In this document: one piece after another, positions 1 through 10,227 of the stretch
Position numbering within the stretch: the stretch's first letter is position 1
Layout of the letters: the number at the start of each line of letters is the position of its first letter
Source of the DNA: Bacteroidales bacterium
Lineage (GTDB): Bacteria; Bacteroidota; Bacteroidia; Bacteroidales; P3
Direction of reading: 5' to 3'
Length of the DNA stretch: 51,703 nucleotides
Assembly: GCA_017443265.1 (NCBI GenBank)
Contig: JAFSOU010000062.1
Span: 1 to 51,703, forward strand
The notes under the pieces: generated by a model
Databases searched by the model: none
Seen by the model: only the letters and a program-made list of their open reading frames with translations
What the model was told of the DNA's origin: nothing
Made by a program: the position numbers and the translations under genes

Positions 1-61
1 CACCTATCGAAGCGTGTATCAGATGGTTAGAACTGCAACCCGAACTTTTTTACAGAAAAAC

Positions 62-92
62 TTTGATAATCGGAAAAAATGTTATACCTTTG
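62..92 (+). promoter_or_regulatory. Bacteroidetes-type promoter pointing into the broken C10 peptidase gene
   Basis: A TTTG (-33) at 62-65 is followed after 19 bases by TACCTTTG at 85-92, matching the Bacteroidetes consensus TTTG-N19-TAnnTTTG closely. Transcription would begin near base 99 and run rightward. The first ATG is at 127 and is followed at once by DNA antisense to the C10 peptidase, so the gene this promoter once served appears to be missing. Seen directly: the two boxes and the spacing. Activity is inferred. Confidence 0.7.
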
Positions 93-124
93 CAGTGTGA
101 AAATAGCCATTTTCAACAATAACG

Positions 125-1171
125 TTATGAACTATTACAGCTATTATCGTAACCGTCGAGCACGAAAGCGTGACCTGCAGTTGTGTCGTATCCACTATAG
201 AGGATAGGACGAGGAGTGGCAGCGTCCAGTTCGGATTTCAGAAGGGCTATCCATTCTGCACTAGTAAAATCGGATTTGGAAACTGTATGAGCACTGCTGG
301 AGTATTTAAAATAATTCGTAAGTGCATTTTCTGCTGATGCATAGTTCAAACCGTAGCTCACAGTGGAAGCACCGCTGCCATTTATGCCATAATCCATTTC
401 ACAGGCTACGCCCACATGATACAACAAAGTGGCTATAGCTGTCTTCTGTGCTGAAGTACTCGACGATGACAATGAATTGGGCATGCTGCTCCATGCGTAA
501 GTAGTGGTTCCGAAGTTGGCACTCAAAGTACCGTATGTTCCGTGGCTGTAGCTGTGCGAACCACGACCTTGAGTAGGATGGTTCCAGTACTTCATAATCT
601 GTGCTGTGGCAACGGCGGTACAACCAGCGTAGGTGTAGGTGGAGCCGCTGTGGGGGCAAAGGTTGTTATATAGGGTTCCAGAAGGACCACCTTGTCCCCA
701 TTGGGTTGTAAGCAATGGACTTACCGATTTTTCGCGTGCACGTTCGGTAGGTTCGGGAAGCCCTTTTATTAATCGCGACCATTCGTCGGTGATCTCTTCA
801 GAGGCTTCAAGTTCGTTTACAATAATGTATTCCAACTCGTTGTCATACTGACGGAACCACGAATCGACATGCGGTGGGAGATCTGCAGGGTCGAAAGTGG
901 TGTTGGTGGAGTAGCCCAGAACTGGAATTGCCCTGTCGTCGGCGGAAAGTATAACGTTTCCGTTACCATTAGGCTCAACAAAGAAATACATGTGTCTGTA
1001 GGGCATCTGGGATGTAACGTCAACCAGTTCAACAGCATGGCCGCTTTTCTGGCTCAAGAAGTTTGTCGCCACTGTGCGTGCCGTTGCGGCATCAACAGGG
1101 TTGGCTTTCGATGACATGGTGCCTAACAGTGCCAAGCACAATGTCAGTACTGAAAAGAATGCTTTTTTCAT
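125..1171 (-). pseudogene. C10 family (streptopain-like) cysteine peptidase, 3'-truncated
   Basis: An exported cysteine protease of the SpeB/streptopain C10 family, 348 codons from the ATG at 1171. That start was chosen because it begins MKKAFFSVLTLCLALLG, a normal signal peptide; the frame is open a further 19 codons upstream. A pro-region (about residues 25-150) precedes the peptidase domain. The catalytic Cys is in AGCTAVATAQIMKYW (about residue 184) and the catalytic His in GHAFVLDGYD (about residue 334). Family members continue after GYD with an aromatic block (NWGWGG-type) holding a conserved Trp, then usually a C-terminal sorting region. Here the protein ends NSCNSS eight codons later, where the sequence switches to unrelated DNA. 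The core is therefore incomplete and probably inactive. It lies 31 bases downstream of sdhB on the same strand. Confidence 0.8.
127..207 (+). other. Chimeric 26-codon reading frame at a sequence junction
   Basis: The frame starts MNYYSYYRNR, 35 bases after the promoter at 62-92, and stops at TAG 205-207. From about base 146 onward it is simply the antisense strand of the C10 peptidase gene. It is best read as the first codons of an unknown gene joined to the peptidase gene by a rearrangement or an assembly chimera. I do not recognise the N-terminus. The 124 bases to its left hold the promoter and an unassigned stretch (1-60) with no recognisable gene. Confidence 0.3.
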
Positions 1172-1202
1172 TTCTTTACTCTTTGTTTTATTTTGTTGTT
1201 TA

Positions 1203-1961
1203 TTATTGTTTTTTCTCTTTTCCCACACGGGCCGCTATCCATTCGCGGTTCATGCGTGCTATGTTGGTTCGTTTTATCTGTTTGGGGCATTCCGCCTCGC
1301 AAGCGTATGTGTTGGAGCAGTTTCCAAAACCTAATTCATCCATTGCTTTAACCATTTTCTGCACACGGTCGGCGGCCTCTACCCTGCCCTGCGGCAACAG
1401 TGCCAGATGCGACACCTTGGCTCCGACAAAAAGCATTGCCGAGGCGTTTTTGCAGGCGGCCACGCAGGCACCGCAGCCTATGCACTCGGCGGCATCCATG
1501 GCCTTGTCCACTTTGTCTTTGGGTATTAGTATGCTGTTGGCGTCGGGCACACCGCCGGTGGTGGCGGATATGTAGCCTCCGGCCTGTATTATCTTGTCGA
1601 AAGCAGTGCGGTCCACCACTAGGTCGCGTATTACGGGGAAAGCTTTGGCGCGCCACGGCTCTATCCAGATAGTGTCGCCGTCGGTGAAACGGCGCATGTG
1701 CAGCTGGCAGGTGGTAACACCGTCGTCGTTGCCGTGCGGACGACCGTTTATGTACAGTCCGCACATGCCGCAGATACCCTCGCGGCAGTCGTTGTCGAAA
1801 CAAACGGGATGGGCTATCTTGTCGGCAATGAGGTGGCTGTTCAATATGTCAAGCATTTCAAGAAACGAGCAGTCGGGCGATATTTCGTCAACTGTATATG
1901 TTTCGAAACGGCCTTTGGCATTGGCATTTTCCTGCCTCCATATTTTCAGAGTGAATCTCAT
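1203..1961 (-). CDS. sdhB: Fumarate reductase/succinate dehydrogenase iron-sulfur subunit
   Basis: The electron-transfer subunit that links the flavoprotein to the membrane cytochrome b in fumarate respiration or succinate oxidation. The 252 residues are normal length. An N-terminal plant-type [2Fe-2S] domain carries the cysteines of [10 protein letters not shown] (about residues 59-68) with a further Cys near residue 79. The C-terminal half carries [16 protein letters not shown] (about residue 140) and, later, [15 protein letters not shown], the ligands for the [4Fe-4S] and [3Fe-4S] clusters. The gene starts 3 bases after the sdhA stop, so it is almost certainly translationally coupled. In an anaerobic Bacteroidetes the physiological direction is probably fumarate reduction; sequence alone does not decide. 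Confidence 0.95.
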   Translation of the reverse strand: MRFTLKIWRQENANAKGRFETYTVDEISPDCSFLEMLDILNSHLIADKIAHPVCFDNDCREGICGMCGLYINGRPHGNDDGVTTCQLHMRRFTDGDTIWIEPWRAKAFPVIRDLVVDRTAFDKIIQAGGYISATTGGVPDANSILIPKDKVDKAMDAAECIGCGACVAACKNASAMLFVGAKVSHLALLPQGRVEAADRVQKMVKAMDELGFGNCSNTYACEAECPKQIKRTNIARMNREWIAARVGKEKKQ

Positions 1962-1964
1962 TTT

Positions 1965-3905
1965 TTATTTGTAGTTTCTCTGTTTTATTTCAATATCCTG
2001 ATATTCAAGCGGCTCTTTATAAAGCATCTCTTTTTCGCCTTTGCCGTTGTACCGCCATGCGGCAACGTACATATAATCGTTGTCGTTGCGCTGGGTCTCG
2101 CCGTCGGCGGTCTGGTGCTCTATGCGGAAATGTCCTCCGCACGACTCGTTGCGGTGCAGGGCGTCGGTGGCTATCAGCTTGGCAAGCTCGAAATAGTCGG
2201 CCAAACGCAATGCTTTTTCCAGCTCGGGATTCATCTGCTCGTTGGTGCCCGGCACAAGCACGTCGTTTTCAAACTCTTTCTGCAGCTCGTCGATGGCACC
2301 GAGGGCTTTTTCGAGGCTCTCGGCGGTGCGTCCCATGCCCACGTTTTCCCACATTATATGCCCCAGTTTGCGATGGAAATAGTCCACCGGCTTAGTGCCT
2401 TGCACGGCCAGCAGGTTGTTTATACGCAGCTTGACTTCGGTCTCGGCCTTGTCGAATTCAGTGGTGTCGGTGATGGGTTTGGCGGTATATATTTCGTCGG
2501 CCAGATAGTTCTGTATAGTGTATGGCAGCACAAAATATCCGTCGGAGAGTCCCTGCATCAGTGCCGATGCACCCAGTCGGTTGGCTCCGTGGTCGCTGAA
2601 ATTGGCCTCGCCAATGGCGAAAAGTCCGGGAATGGTGGTTTGCAACTCGTAGTCCACCCACAGCCCGCCCATGGTGTAGTGCACGGCGGGATAAATCATC
2701 ATGGGAGTTTCGTATGGATTATCGGCGGTTATCTTTTCGTACATCTGAAAGAGGTTGCCGGAGCGGGCTTCAACCACGTCTTTGCCAAGACGCTGTATTG
2801 CCGAAGCGAAATCGAGGTACACCGCAAGGCCTGTCTTGCCCACGCCATAGCCGGCGTCGCAGCGTTCTTTGGCGGCACGCGAGGCCACGTCCCTCGGCAC
2901 AAGGTTGCCGAAAGCGGGATAGCGGCGTTCCAGATAGTAGTCGCGGTCTTCCTCTTTTATGTCGGTGGGCTGCAGCTCGCCGGAGCGCAGTTTCTCCACG
3001 TCGGTTTTGTTTTTCGGTACCCAGATGCGTCCATCGTTGCGCAGACTCTCGCTCATCAGCGTCAGTTTCGATTGGTAGTCGCCCTTGACGGGGATGCAGG
3101 TGGGATGTATCTGCACGTAGCAGGGGTTGGCAAAATAGGCACCGTGCTTATGGCAGTTCCACGCTGCCGAAACGTTGGAGTTCATAGCGTTGGTGGAGAG
3201 GTAATACACGTTGCCGTAACCACCGGTGGCCAAAACCACGGCATGTGCTGCAAAACGTTCTATCTCTCCTGTAACGAGGTTGCGGGTGATAATGCCGCGG
3301 GCCTTGCCGTCGACAACCACGAGGTCGAGCATCTCGTGACGCTCGTGCAGGGTGACGGTTTTGCGGGCTATCTGACAGCTGAGGGCACCGTAGGCGCCGA
3401 GCAGGAGCTGCTGTCCCGTCTGTCCGCGGGCGTAGAAAGTGCGCGACACCTGTGCTCCGCCAAAGGAACGGTTGTCGAGGTAGCCGCTGTATTCGCGGGC
3501 AAAGGGAACGCCCTGTGCCACACATTGGTCTATAATGTCGGAGCTGACTTCGGCCAAGCGGTACACGTTGGCTTCGCGGGCACGGTAGTCGCCTCCTTTG
3601 ATGGTGTCGGTGAAAAGTCGCTGTACGCTGTCGCCGTCGTTCTGGTAGTTCTTGGCAGCGTTGATACCGCCCTGTGCGGCGATGGAGTGTGCGCGGCGAG
3701 GACTGTCGCTGATGCAGAAAATATCCACATTGAATCCCAGTGCGCCAAGCGATGCGGCAGCCGAGGCTCCGGCAAGTCCCGTGCCAACAACAATCACATT
3801 GAGCTTGCGTTTGTTGGCTGGATTGACAAGTTTCTGTTTGGCCTTGTAGTTGGTCCATTTCTCTGCCAAAGGGCCTTCGGGTATCTTAGAATCTAATTGT
3901 GCCAT
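1965..3905 (-). CDS. sdhA: Fumarate reductase/succinate dehydrogenase flavoprotein subunit
   Basis: The catalytic FAD subunit interconverting fumarate and succinate on the cytoplasmic face of the membrane. The 646 residues are the length of the Bacteroidetes form, longer than the enterobacterial SdhA. The FAD-binding start is [20 protein letters not shown] (about residues 40-59). [12 protein letters not shown] supplies the His expected to bind FAD covalently. HPTCIPV and [11 protein letters not shown] are substrate and FAD contact regions. Gene order is sdhC-sdhA-sdhB with gaps of 15 and 3 bases. The whole set follows rho by only 24 bases, so either it shares the rho transcript or its promoter lies inside rho. 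Confidence 0.96.
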   Translation of the reverse strand: MAQLDSKIPEGPLAEKWTNYKAKQKLVNPANKRKLNVIVVGTGLAGASAAASLGALGFNVDIFCISDSPRRAHSIAAQGGINAAKNYQNDGDSVQRLFTDTIKGGDYRAREANVYRLAEVSSDIIDQCVAQGVPFAREYSGYLDNRSFGGAQVSRTFYARGQTGQQLLLGAYGALSCQIARKTVTLHERHEMLDLVVVDGKARGIITRNLVTGEIERFAAHAVVLATGGYGNVYYLSTNAMNSNVSAAWNCHKHGAYFANPCYVQIHPTCIPVKGDYQSKLTLMSESLRNDGRIWVPKNKTDVEKLRSGELQPTDIKEEDRDYYLERRYPAFGNLVPRDVASRAAKERCDAGYGVGKTGLAVYLDFASAIQRLGKDVVEARSGNLFQMYEKITADNPYETPMMIYPAVHYTMGGLWVDYELQTTIPGLFAIGEANFSDHGANRLGASALMQGLSDGYFVLPYTIQNYLADEIYTAKPITDTTEFDKAETEVKLRINNLLAVQGTKPVDYFHRKLGHIMWENVGMGRTAESLEKALGAIDELQKEFENDVLVPGTNEQMNPELEKALRLADYFELAKLIATDALHRNESCGGHFRIEHQTADGETQRNDNDYMYVAAWRYNGKGEKEMLYKEPLEYQDIEIKQRNYK

Positions 3906-3920
3906 AGTTTAGTGCCTTTG

Positions 3921-4763
3921 TTAGAAGAAAAACAAAAAATAAACAGGTATTGCCGAAAAGCCAAGCACTATAACGGCAACGTAACCCCAAGTGAACCATT
4001 TTATGAAACCGTTGTATTTGTTGTGGTTCAGACCCAAAGTCTGAAACGCCGAAGGAATGGCGTGTGTAAGATGGATACCCAACACAATGAATATCAGCAA
4101 GTAAATTATAGAATACAGCGGTTGAGTGAACAGGTCGGCGGCCACGTGGTAGAAATCGGCTTTTACTTTCACCACGCCTCTCAAAGGCTCAGCTTCTTCG
4201 GAAGTGAGGTTGTATATCCATTTGCCGTCTTTGGAAAGGTGACTTTTCACATCAACACCACGTTCAAAATCGGCAAATTTTGCCATAACGGCCTCTTCTT
4301 CACCGTTCAAAGCACTTGTTGCCAAACATTCGTTCACCTTTTCCACATTTACCATATATTTTCCGTCGCTCCAGCCAAGTTTTACAAAAAAGAAATTGAA
4401 GAAATGCAATATCAGGAACAGGAAAATAAGTATTCCCGAAAGCATCATCAGCCGCGATGTGGACGATGTCTTTGTCTTGCTCTGGCGTTTGTATCGCACG
4501 GGACGCGCCTTGCGGTTCTGGATATAAAGTATTATGTTTAGCATAATATGCACAAACACGGCGGCAAAAAGCACTATTTCAAACACTTTCACCACGTAGT
4601 TGGAGCCCATAAAGTCGGATGCGGCAAGGAACCACTGTCCGTCGTCGGGACGCACCAGACAAAGGTTTATGCCCATGTGCACAAGCAAAAACAGGGCAAG
4701 GAACAAACCAGCCAGTGCCACAACAATCTTTTTGCTTATCGAGGCTATTTTCGGAAGATTCAT
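3921..4763 (-). CDS. sdhC: Succinate dehydrogenase/fumarate reductase cytochrome b subunit
   Basis: The membrane anchor that binds haem b and exchanges electrons with menaquinone. Five hydrophobic segments are visible (about residues 13-33, 56-80, 105-127, 213-236, 257-278), as in the B-type single-anchor enzymes of Wolinella and Bacteroides. Candidate haem-ligand histidines lie in LVHMG (29), FVHIML (72), LHFFNF (120) and GIHLTHAIP (231/234). At 280 residues it is longer than I would expect for this family; the extra length is a charged stretch of roughly 75 residues between segments 3 and 4 (about 128-205). It starts 24 bases after the rho stop codon. Confidence 0.93.
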   Translation of the reverse strand: MNLPKIASISKKIVVALAGLFLALFLLVHMGINLCLVRPDDGQWFLAASDFMGSNYVVKVFEIVLFAAVFVHIMLNIILYIQNRKARPVRYKRQSKTKTSSTSRLMMLSGILIFLFLILHFFNFFFVKLGWSDGKYMVNVEKVNECLATSALNGEEEAVMAKFADFERGVDVKSHLSKDGKWIYNLTSEEAEPLRGVVKVKADFYHVAADLFTQPLYSIIYLLIFIVLGIHLTHAIPSAFQTLGLNHNKYNGFIKWFTWGYVAVIVLGFSAIPVYFLFFF

Positions 4764-4787
4764 AGCGTTGATTGTTAAGTAATTGGA

Positions 4788-6833
4788 TTATTTATCTATC
4801 GAAAGCAGGAACTCTTCGTTGCTGAGGGTGTTCTGCATCTGCTTTTTGAGGAATTCCATAGCCTCCACCGAGGTCATTTCGGACACGAAGTTGCGCAGAA
4901 TGAGTATGCGTTGCAGCATGTCGGCGGGTATCAGCATATCGTCGCGACGGGTGCTGGAAGCCAGTATGTCGATGGCCGGGAAAATACGTTTGTTGGAGAG
5001 CTTGCGGTCGAGCTGAAGCTCCATGTTGCCGGTGCCCTTGAATTCCTCGAAAATAACGTCGTCCATCTTGGAGCCTGTCTCGGTAAGTGCCGTGGCTATG
5101 ATGGTGAGCGAGCCGCCGTTTTCGATGTTACGAGCCGCTCCGAAGAAACGTTTGGGTTTCTGCAGGGCGTTGGCTTCCACACCTCCCGAAAGCACTTTGC
5201 CGGAGGCCGGGGCCACAGTGTTGTAGGCGCGTGCCAGACGTGTGATGGAGTCGAGCACTATTACCACATCGTGGCCGCACTCGGTCATACGTTTGGCCTT
5301 TTCAAGCACGATGTTGGCTATCTTTACATGATGTTCGGCCGATTCGTCGAAAGTGGAGGCAATAACCTCGGCATTTACGCTGCGGCGCATGTCGGTAACC
5401 TCTTCGGGACGTTCATCTATCAGCAACACAATAAGATAAACTTCGGGGTGGTTGTAGGCTATGGCGTTGGCCACCTCTTTCAGTAGGGTTGTCTTACCGG
5501 TTTTTGGCTGAGCCACGATAAGTCCGCGCTGGCCTTTGCCTATGGGTGTTATCATGTCGATGATACGTGTTGACATGCTTTCCTGCGGATGGCCGGTGAG
5601 TTTGAATTTTTCTTCGGGGAACAGCGGTGTCAGCGAGTCGAAGGGCACGCGGTCGCGGATACGCTCGGGCGAAAGTCCGTTGATTTCAAGCACTTTCACC
5701 AATGGGAAGAATTTCTCGCCTTCGCGTGGCGGACGCACGGTACCACGTATGGTATCGCCGGTCTGCAAGCCGAACAGACGCACCTGCGACTGCGAGACAT
5801 ATATATCGTCGGGCGAGTTGAGGTAGTCGTAGTCCGACGAACGCAGGAAACCGTAGTTCTCGTTGGGGATTATCTCCAGAACGCCTTCGGCCTCCACAAC
5901 GCCGTCGCTGTCGAAAGGATATTCCTGTTTCTGCGGACGTTTGTTTTCGGCGGGTTTGTTTTCGTTCTGCTCTGCGGTTTTCTCCACAATTATCTGGAAG
6001 ATAGAATCTTCCGTTTCTTGTTTTTCTTCGGCATTGCTCTCTGCATATTCTTCCGAGGGAACATTGTCGGCGGGTTTATCCACTTTTTCCGCACGATTGG
6101 CCTCTTGATTGTTTTTCAAGGATGCAGGAACAATCACCTCGGGGATGGTGCGCGTTTCAGCGGCACCCTGTTCCACAGTGGTTTTGTCGTTATTTTTATT
6201 GTTCTTTTTATTCGTTCTTTCCTTGCGTTTGGAGTGTGCCGGCAAAGAAAGGGCCTCTTCGATTGTCTGCGGAGCGTTTTGTTCTGCTTCTGCAACGGGG
6301 TTCTCGGCTGTTTCGGGTTCAGCATCGAACTTATCGGGTTCAACAACTTTTCGCTCTATAAGATTCATATCTATCTCATCCATAACACCTTCGGAAAGAA
6401 TTATATCGTCGGGCAAATCGGTGATGTCGGGATGGCGAAGGATAAGGCGCGTGTTTGGAGTTTTAACCTCGGGTATTTGAGGCACTTCGGGCAAAAGGAC
6501 ATCGTTTATGTCGATTTTCGACGAGGGTTCGGGGTCCACGTCGGCAAACAGTTTCTTTTCGGGGGCTTTTTCTTTGGCCTGCTTTGCCCTGTGTGTGCCA
6601 GGAGCCATATTCGATTCGGCTATAGGCTTGGGTTTGAGCCTTGCGCGCTTGGGGCGGGGAGAAACTTTGGGTTTGTTTTCATCCTCCGGGTCGGGATTTG
6701 CGGCCTGATGGTCCAAAATTTTGTAAATCAGTTCGTTTTCTGTCAGTTTGGATGCTCTGGAAATACCTAATCCCTGAGCGATCTCTATCAAACTCACAAG
6801 AGCGGTTTTTGTCAGTTCTTCTTTAGTGTACAT
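4788..6833 (-). CDS. rho: Transcription termination factor Rho
   Basis: An ATP-driven hexameric RNA translocase that ends transcription of untranslated RNA. 681 residues from the ATG at 6833; a TTG lies just before it. The N-terminus ([20 protein letters not shown]) is the usual Rho N-terminal helical domain. Residues about 50-300 are a long, charged, low-complexity insertion typical of Bacteroidetes Rho. The RNA-binding cold-shock-like domain follows ([14 protein letters not shown], about 313-378). Then come the Walker [11 protein letters not shown] (about 440), Walker [12 protein letters not shown] (about 527), the Q-loop region [19 protein letters not shown] and the R-loop [20 protein letters not shown] -7 box at 6956-6963 implies a leader of about 115 bases, compatible with autoregulation. 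Confidence 0.96.
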   Translation of the reverse strand: MYTKEELTKTALVSLIEIAQGLGISRASKLTENELIYKILDHQAANPDPEDENKPKVSPRPKRARLKPKPIAESNMAPGTHRAKQAKEKAPEKKLFADVDPEPSSKIDINDVLLPEVPQIPEVKTPNTRLILRHPDITDLPDDIILSEGVMDEIDMNLIERKVVEPDKFDAEPETAENPVAEAEQNAPQTIEEALSLPAHSKRKERTNKKNNKNNDKTTVEQGAAETRTIPEVIVPASLKNNQEANRAEKVDKPADNVPSEEYAESNAEEKQETEDSIFQIIVEKTAEQNENKPAENKRPQKQEYPFDSDGVVEAEGVLEIIPNENYGFLRSSDYDYLNSPDDIYVSQSQVRLFGLQTGDTIRGTVRPPREGEKFFPLVKVLEINGLSPERIRDRVPFDSLTPLFPEEKFKLTGHPQESMSTRIIDMITPIGKGQRGLIVAQPKTGKTTLLKEVANAIAYNHPEVYLIVLLIDERPEEVTDMRRSVNAEVIASTFDESAEHHVKIANIVLEKAKRMTECGHDVVIVLDSITRLARAYNTVAPASGKVLSGGVEANALQKPKRFFGAARNIENGGSLTIIATALTETGSKMDDVIFEEFKGTGNMELQLDRKLSNKRIFPAIDILASSTRRDDMLIPADMLQRILILRNFVSEMTSVEAMEFLKKQMQNTLSNEEFLLSIDK

Positions 6834-6955
6834 CAAATATTATTTATTAATTGTCGAAATCAAAAATCACCACAACATCACAAGAAAATGTCAATATACT
6901 ATTTTTCAAATAAATGCAATGGTAAACTTTAAAATCGGACTTGATTTTTCGTTTG

Positions 6956-6963
6956 CAAAGATA
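6956..6963 (-). promoter_or_regulatory. Putative rho promoter (-7 box)
   Basis: On the minus strand TATCTTTG followed by CA matches the Bacteroidetes -7 element TAnnTTTG. I see no convincing TTTG 19-20 bases upstream. The transcript would have a leader of roughly 115 bases before the rho ATG. The rest of the 6834-7131 gap is AT-rich and shows no gene. Confidence 0.45.
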
Positions 6964-7131
6964 AGAAAAAAAATCCATTTCCGATATTTTTTTAGAAAAA
7001 TCGCATTCTTTTTTTTATCAACAGCCTAACTTTAATAACTATTTTTCGCCTTCAAACAATAAAAAGCACTCTGTTTAGTTTACAAAAATGTAATTATATA
7101 TATAATACGACAATTGTTTCTTGCCAACACA

Positions 7132-8964
7132 ATGACGTACAACAACATACATAAAACAATCTTATTTTTAGGCATAGTATTGTCATGCCTACTTTCACCA
7201 CGTTTCGCATGGTCACAAGGCGGTGTTTCCAATGCCGAAGACATGAAATATTTCATCGAAGCTTACGCAGCCAACTACGACAGCCTTGTCCACAACTATT
7301 ATTTCGGCAAGAACAAAAAAAAGATTGAGGACACCTACAAACTCTCCGCCCGCACCACTGAAAGAGTTGATTTTGAAACCGTTACCGACAGCATCATTTA
7401 CAAACGCCTGCTCACTCTGAACACCAAAGTGAAATTGGAATACAACCCAAGGGTAAGGGGCTACGTGAATATGTACATCAACAAAATGAGAAAAAGCATC
7501 GACATTACTCTGTCGTTGGCGGAACTTTACTTTCCTATGTTCGAAGAGGCGCTCGACAAATACGGTGTCCCTCACGAACTCGAATACCTTGCCATCATCG
7601 AATCGGCCTTGAACACCAACGCCGTTTCCAGAGCCGGAGCAACAGGGCTGTGGCAGTTCATGGTGCAGACTGGCAAAAACTACGGTCTGGAAATCAACAC
7701 TTTTGTGGATGAGCGACGCGACCCTCAGAAAGCTTCCTACGCCGCCGCCCGTTATCTGCGCGACCTGAACAAGATTTACGACAACTGGCCTCTCGCCATT
7801 GCCGCCTACAACTGCGGTCCCGGCAACGTGAACAAAGCTATCGCACGCTCAGGCAAACGCGATTTCTGGGGCATATACGACTGTCTGCCCCGCGAAACCC
7901 GCGGCTACATCCCTGCATATATCGGCGCCGTTTATATGATGAATTTCTACAAACTCCACGGAATAAAACCATCGCACATCACCATACCCACTGCCAACGA
8001 CACTATTGTTGTCCACAAAGACGTGGAATTTCAATCCGTCGTCAAATACCTGAACATCTCCATGGATGAGCTCAAAACACTCAACCCGCAATACAAACTC
8101 CAATTTATACCTCAATCCGAAAAAGGCTATACCCTGCGTCTGCCAAGCAACAAAATAACAACATTTATCAAATACCAAGACTCTATCTACTCTTATTCAC
8201 GCGATTCCATACTCAACAGCGCCGTAAAGGAATGGCGCTCGGTGAAGACCATCACGCACAAAGTTCGCAAAAACGAAACTGTAAACAGCATAGCTTCGCA
8301 ATATGGCGTGTCCGCTTCCGACGTCCGCCGCTGGAACCATCTGTCGAAAAAATCAAGATTGAAAAAAGGGCAAAATATTGTCATCTATAAAAAGAATATC
8401 ACCACCACCGACACCACAAAAAACATAGCTAAAGACTCCACCGCTACCAAAGATACCTTAGTTGCAAATACCGCAACGAAAAACAACACCACCGCTAAAA
8501 CAACAAACTCGAAAAACAACGACAAAGCCAGCAACACTGCCACCACCAACGATAATGTCAAGAACGCAAAAAACAACGACAAAAACAACAAAAAAACAGC
8601 TAAAAACGACATAAGCAAGACTCAAGACACCGCCACAGCCGCCACCGATACAGCTACTACGCAACTCAAAAGCAACGCAAATAAAAAACAGGAGACTGTG
8701 GCAGATAATAATGTGAAGAACGACACCGCCTCAACAACAACACAGCAAAAAGACTCCCAAAACAACAAGAAAACCAACAAAACCGAGACTAAAAAGACTC
8801 CTGCAAAACCTAAGCACAAAACCGTAACCCACACGGTAAAATCGGGCGAAAACCTTTACAGGATAGCCCTTAAATACAACACCACGGTTGACAAGATAAA
8901 GAAAGACAACAACCTGAAAAACGACAACATAGCCGTTGGCAGGAAACTAGTCATAAAGAAATGA
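7132..8964 (+). CDS. MltD-like lytic transglycosylase with two LysM domains
   Basis: An envelope enzyme that cleaves the MurNAc-GlcNAc bond of peptidoglycan. The ATG at 7132 (610 residues) is chosen over an upstream TTG at 7114 because it directly precedes a signal peptide (KTILFLGIVLSCLLSPRFAWS). The transglycosylase domain spans about residues 115-290: the catalytic Glu is in IIESALNTNA (Glu157), followed by SRAGATGLWQFM and AYNCGPGNVNKA. A LysM domain follows (about 385-425). Next is a stretch of about 140 residues dominated by Lys, Asn, Thr and Asp, probably a flexible spacer. A final LysM ends the protein (HTVKSGENLYRIALKYNTT to VIKK). It is monocistronic between divergent rho and convergent sdaA. 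No clear promoter was found; TAACTTTA at 7027-7034 is one base off the -7 consensus. Confidence 0.9.
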   Translation: MTYNNIHKTILFLGIVLSCLLSPRFAWSQGGVSNAEDMKYFIEAYAANYDSLVHNYYFGKNKKKIEDTYKLSARTTERVDFETVTDSIIYKRLLTLNTKVKLEYNPRVRGYVNMYINKMRKSIDITLSLAELYFPMFEEALDKYGVPHELEYLAIIESALNTNAVSRAGATGLWQFMVQTGKNYGLEINTFVDERRDPQKASYAAARYLRDLNKIYDNWPLAIAAYNCGPGNVNKAIARSGKRDFWGIYDCLPRETRGYIPAYIGAVYMMNFYKLHGIKPSHITIPTANDTIVVHKDVEFQSVVKYLNISMDELKTLNPQYKLQFIPQSEKGYTLRLPSNKITTFIKYQDSIYSYSRDSILNSAVKEWRSVKTITHKVRKNETVNSIASQYGVSASDVRRWNHLSKKSRLKKGQNIVIYKKNITTTDTTKNIAKDSTATKDTLVANTATKNNTTAKTTNSKNNDKASNTATTNDNVKNAKNNDKNNKKTAKNDISKTQDTATAATDTATTQLKSNANKKQETVADNNVKNDTASTTTQQKDSQNNKKTNKTETKKTPAKPKHKTVTHTVKSGENLYRIALKYNTTVDKIKKDNNLKNDNIAVGRKLVIKK

Positions 8965-9009
8965 CCTGTCCCCTGCCCCGTTTTTTATATTCAGCCAAAC
9001 AATCGGTTT

Positions 9010-10218
9010 TTACCGCGATTTAAGGTCGTTTTCGAGCAACGACAGTCCTCCCATAGCCGTCTCTTTGTACAAACTGGGTATGTCCTTGCCCGTAAGTTTC
9101 ATTGTGTCAACCACTTTGTCGAAACTGATTATGTGCTTGCCGTCGGACATCATGGAGTAAAGGTTGGCGTCCAAGGCCCTGAGCGCGGCAAAGGGATTGC
9201 GCTCGATGCAGGGTATCTGCACCAGTCCGCAGATGGGGTCGCAGGTGAGGCCTAGGTTGTGCTCCAAGCCAATCTCAGCGGCATATTCTATCTGTTGCGG
9301 ACTGCCACCGAAAAGCTGGTTGGCGGCGGCGGCTCCCATGGCACAGGCCGAACCAATCTCGCCCTGACAGCCCACTTCGGCACCAGCAATGGAGGCGTTG
9401 GCTTTTATCACGTTGGCAAACAAACCGGCAGTGGCCATGGCACGCAGTATCGACTTGTCGCCGTAGTCGTGGTTCTTTTTCAGATGATAAAGCACAGCGG
9501 GCAGCACTCCCGACGAGCCGCAGGTGGGTGCCGTAACTATCAGTCCGCCGGAGGCATTCTGCTCGGCTGTGGCCAAAGCGTAAGCCGTCACCAGACAACG
9601 TCCCTGCAACGAGGGCTTGTAGCTCTTGGCTTTGATGTAATACACAGCGGCTTTGCGTTTCAGGTACAATCCTCCGGGAATAACACCCTCGGTTTGAAGT
9701 CCTTCCTCGATGGTTGACTGCATTATTTTCCAACATTCGTTGAGATAATCCCAGATGTCGCTCTCCTCGTGCGATGCCACATACTCCCAATAGCTTGAGC
9801 CATAGCGTTCTATGTAAGGCAAGATTTCCGAAATACGGTTGTATTCGTAGATGTCCTCGCGGGTGAATTTGGTATTTTCGTCGCCCAGAGCTCCACCTCC
9901 GATGCTGTAAATCAGCCACTTGTCGATAACATTTTTGTTTGCGTCAAGTGCTTCGAAGTACATGGCGTTGGTGTGGAAAGGCTTGGTTTCTTCGGGTTTC
10001 CATACTATCTCTGTGGCTTTCGGCTGCAGCACGTCGATTATGGCTTTGTCGGTGAAGTGACCTTTGCCCGTGGCGGCCAAACTTCCGTAAAGTGTTACAC
10101 GATAAGCATTTGCGTTGGGCGTGCGCTGTTTAAACTGCTCTGCAGCCCTGTGCGGACCCATGGTATGACTGCTCGAAGGGCCGTGCCCTATGCGATATAT
10201 TTTTTTCAGTGTTTCCAT
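9010..10218 (-). CDS. sdaA: L-serine ammonia-lyase (L-serine dehydratase), single-chain, iron-sulfur type
   Basis: Deaminates L-serine to pyruvate and ammonia using an oxygen-sensitive [4Fe-4S] cluster. The 402-residue chain fuses the beta-like domain (start GHGPSSSHTMGPHRAAEQF) to the alpha domain. The alpha domain shows APTCGSSGVLPAVLYHL, GCQGEIGSACAMGAAAA and CDPICGLVQIPCIERN; these hold the cysteines expected to ligate the cluster. It is the last gene of the leftward run and begins 9 bases after the acyl-ACP thioesterase stop codon. It faces mltD tail-to-tail over 45 bases that contain a T-run but only a weak hairpin. Confidence 0.94.
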   Translation of the reverse strand: METLKKIYRIGHGPSSSHTMGPHRAAEQFKQRTPNANAYRVTLYGSLAATGKGHFTDKAIIDVLQPKATEIVWKPEETKPFHTNAMYFEALDANKNVIDKWLIYSIGGGALGDENTKFTREDIYEYNRISEILPYIERYGSSYWEYVASHEESDIWDYLNECWKIMQSTIEEGLQTEGVIPGGLYLKRKAAVYYIKAKSYKPSLQGRCLVTAYALATAEQNASGGLIVTAPTCGSSGVLPAVLYHLKKNHDYGDKSILRAMATAGLFANVIKANASIAGAEVGCQGEIGSACAMGAAAANQLFGGSPQQIEYAAEIGLEHNLGLTCDPICGLVQIPCIERNPFAALRALDANLYSMMSDGKHIISFDKVVDTMKLTGKDIPSLYKETAMGGLSLLENDLKSR

Positions 10219-10227
10219 AAAATGTTG

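Noticed and set aside
1-45. A stretch resembling a tRNA D-arm (GTATCAGATGGTTAGAAC)
   Set aside because: No anticodon stem, T-arm (GGTTCGA type) or acceptor pairing follows; the sequence runs into a T-run and a promoter instead.
1698-3896. A 732-codon open frame on the plus strand across sdhA
   Set aside because: It is antisense to the well-supported sdhA gene and has no family motifs or ribosome-binding context; a shadow of codon bias.
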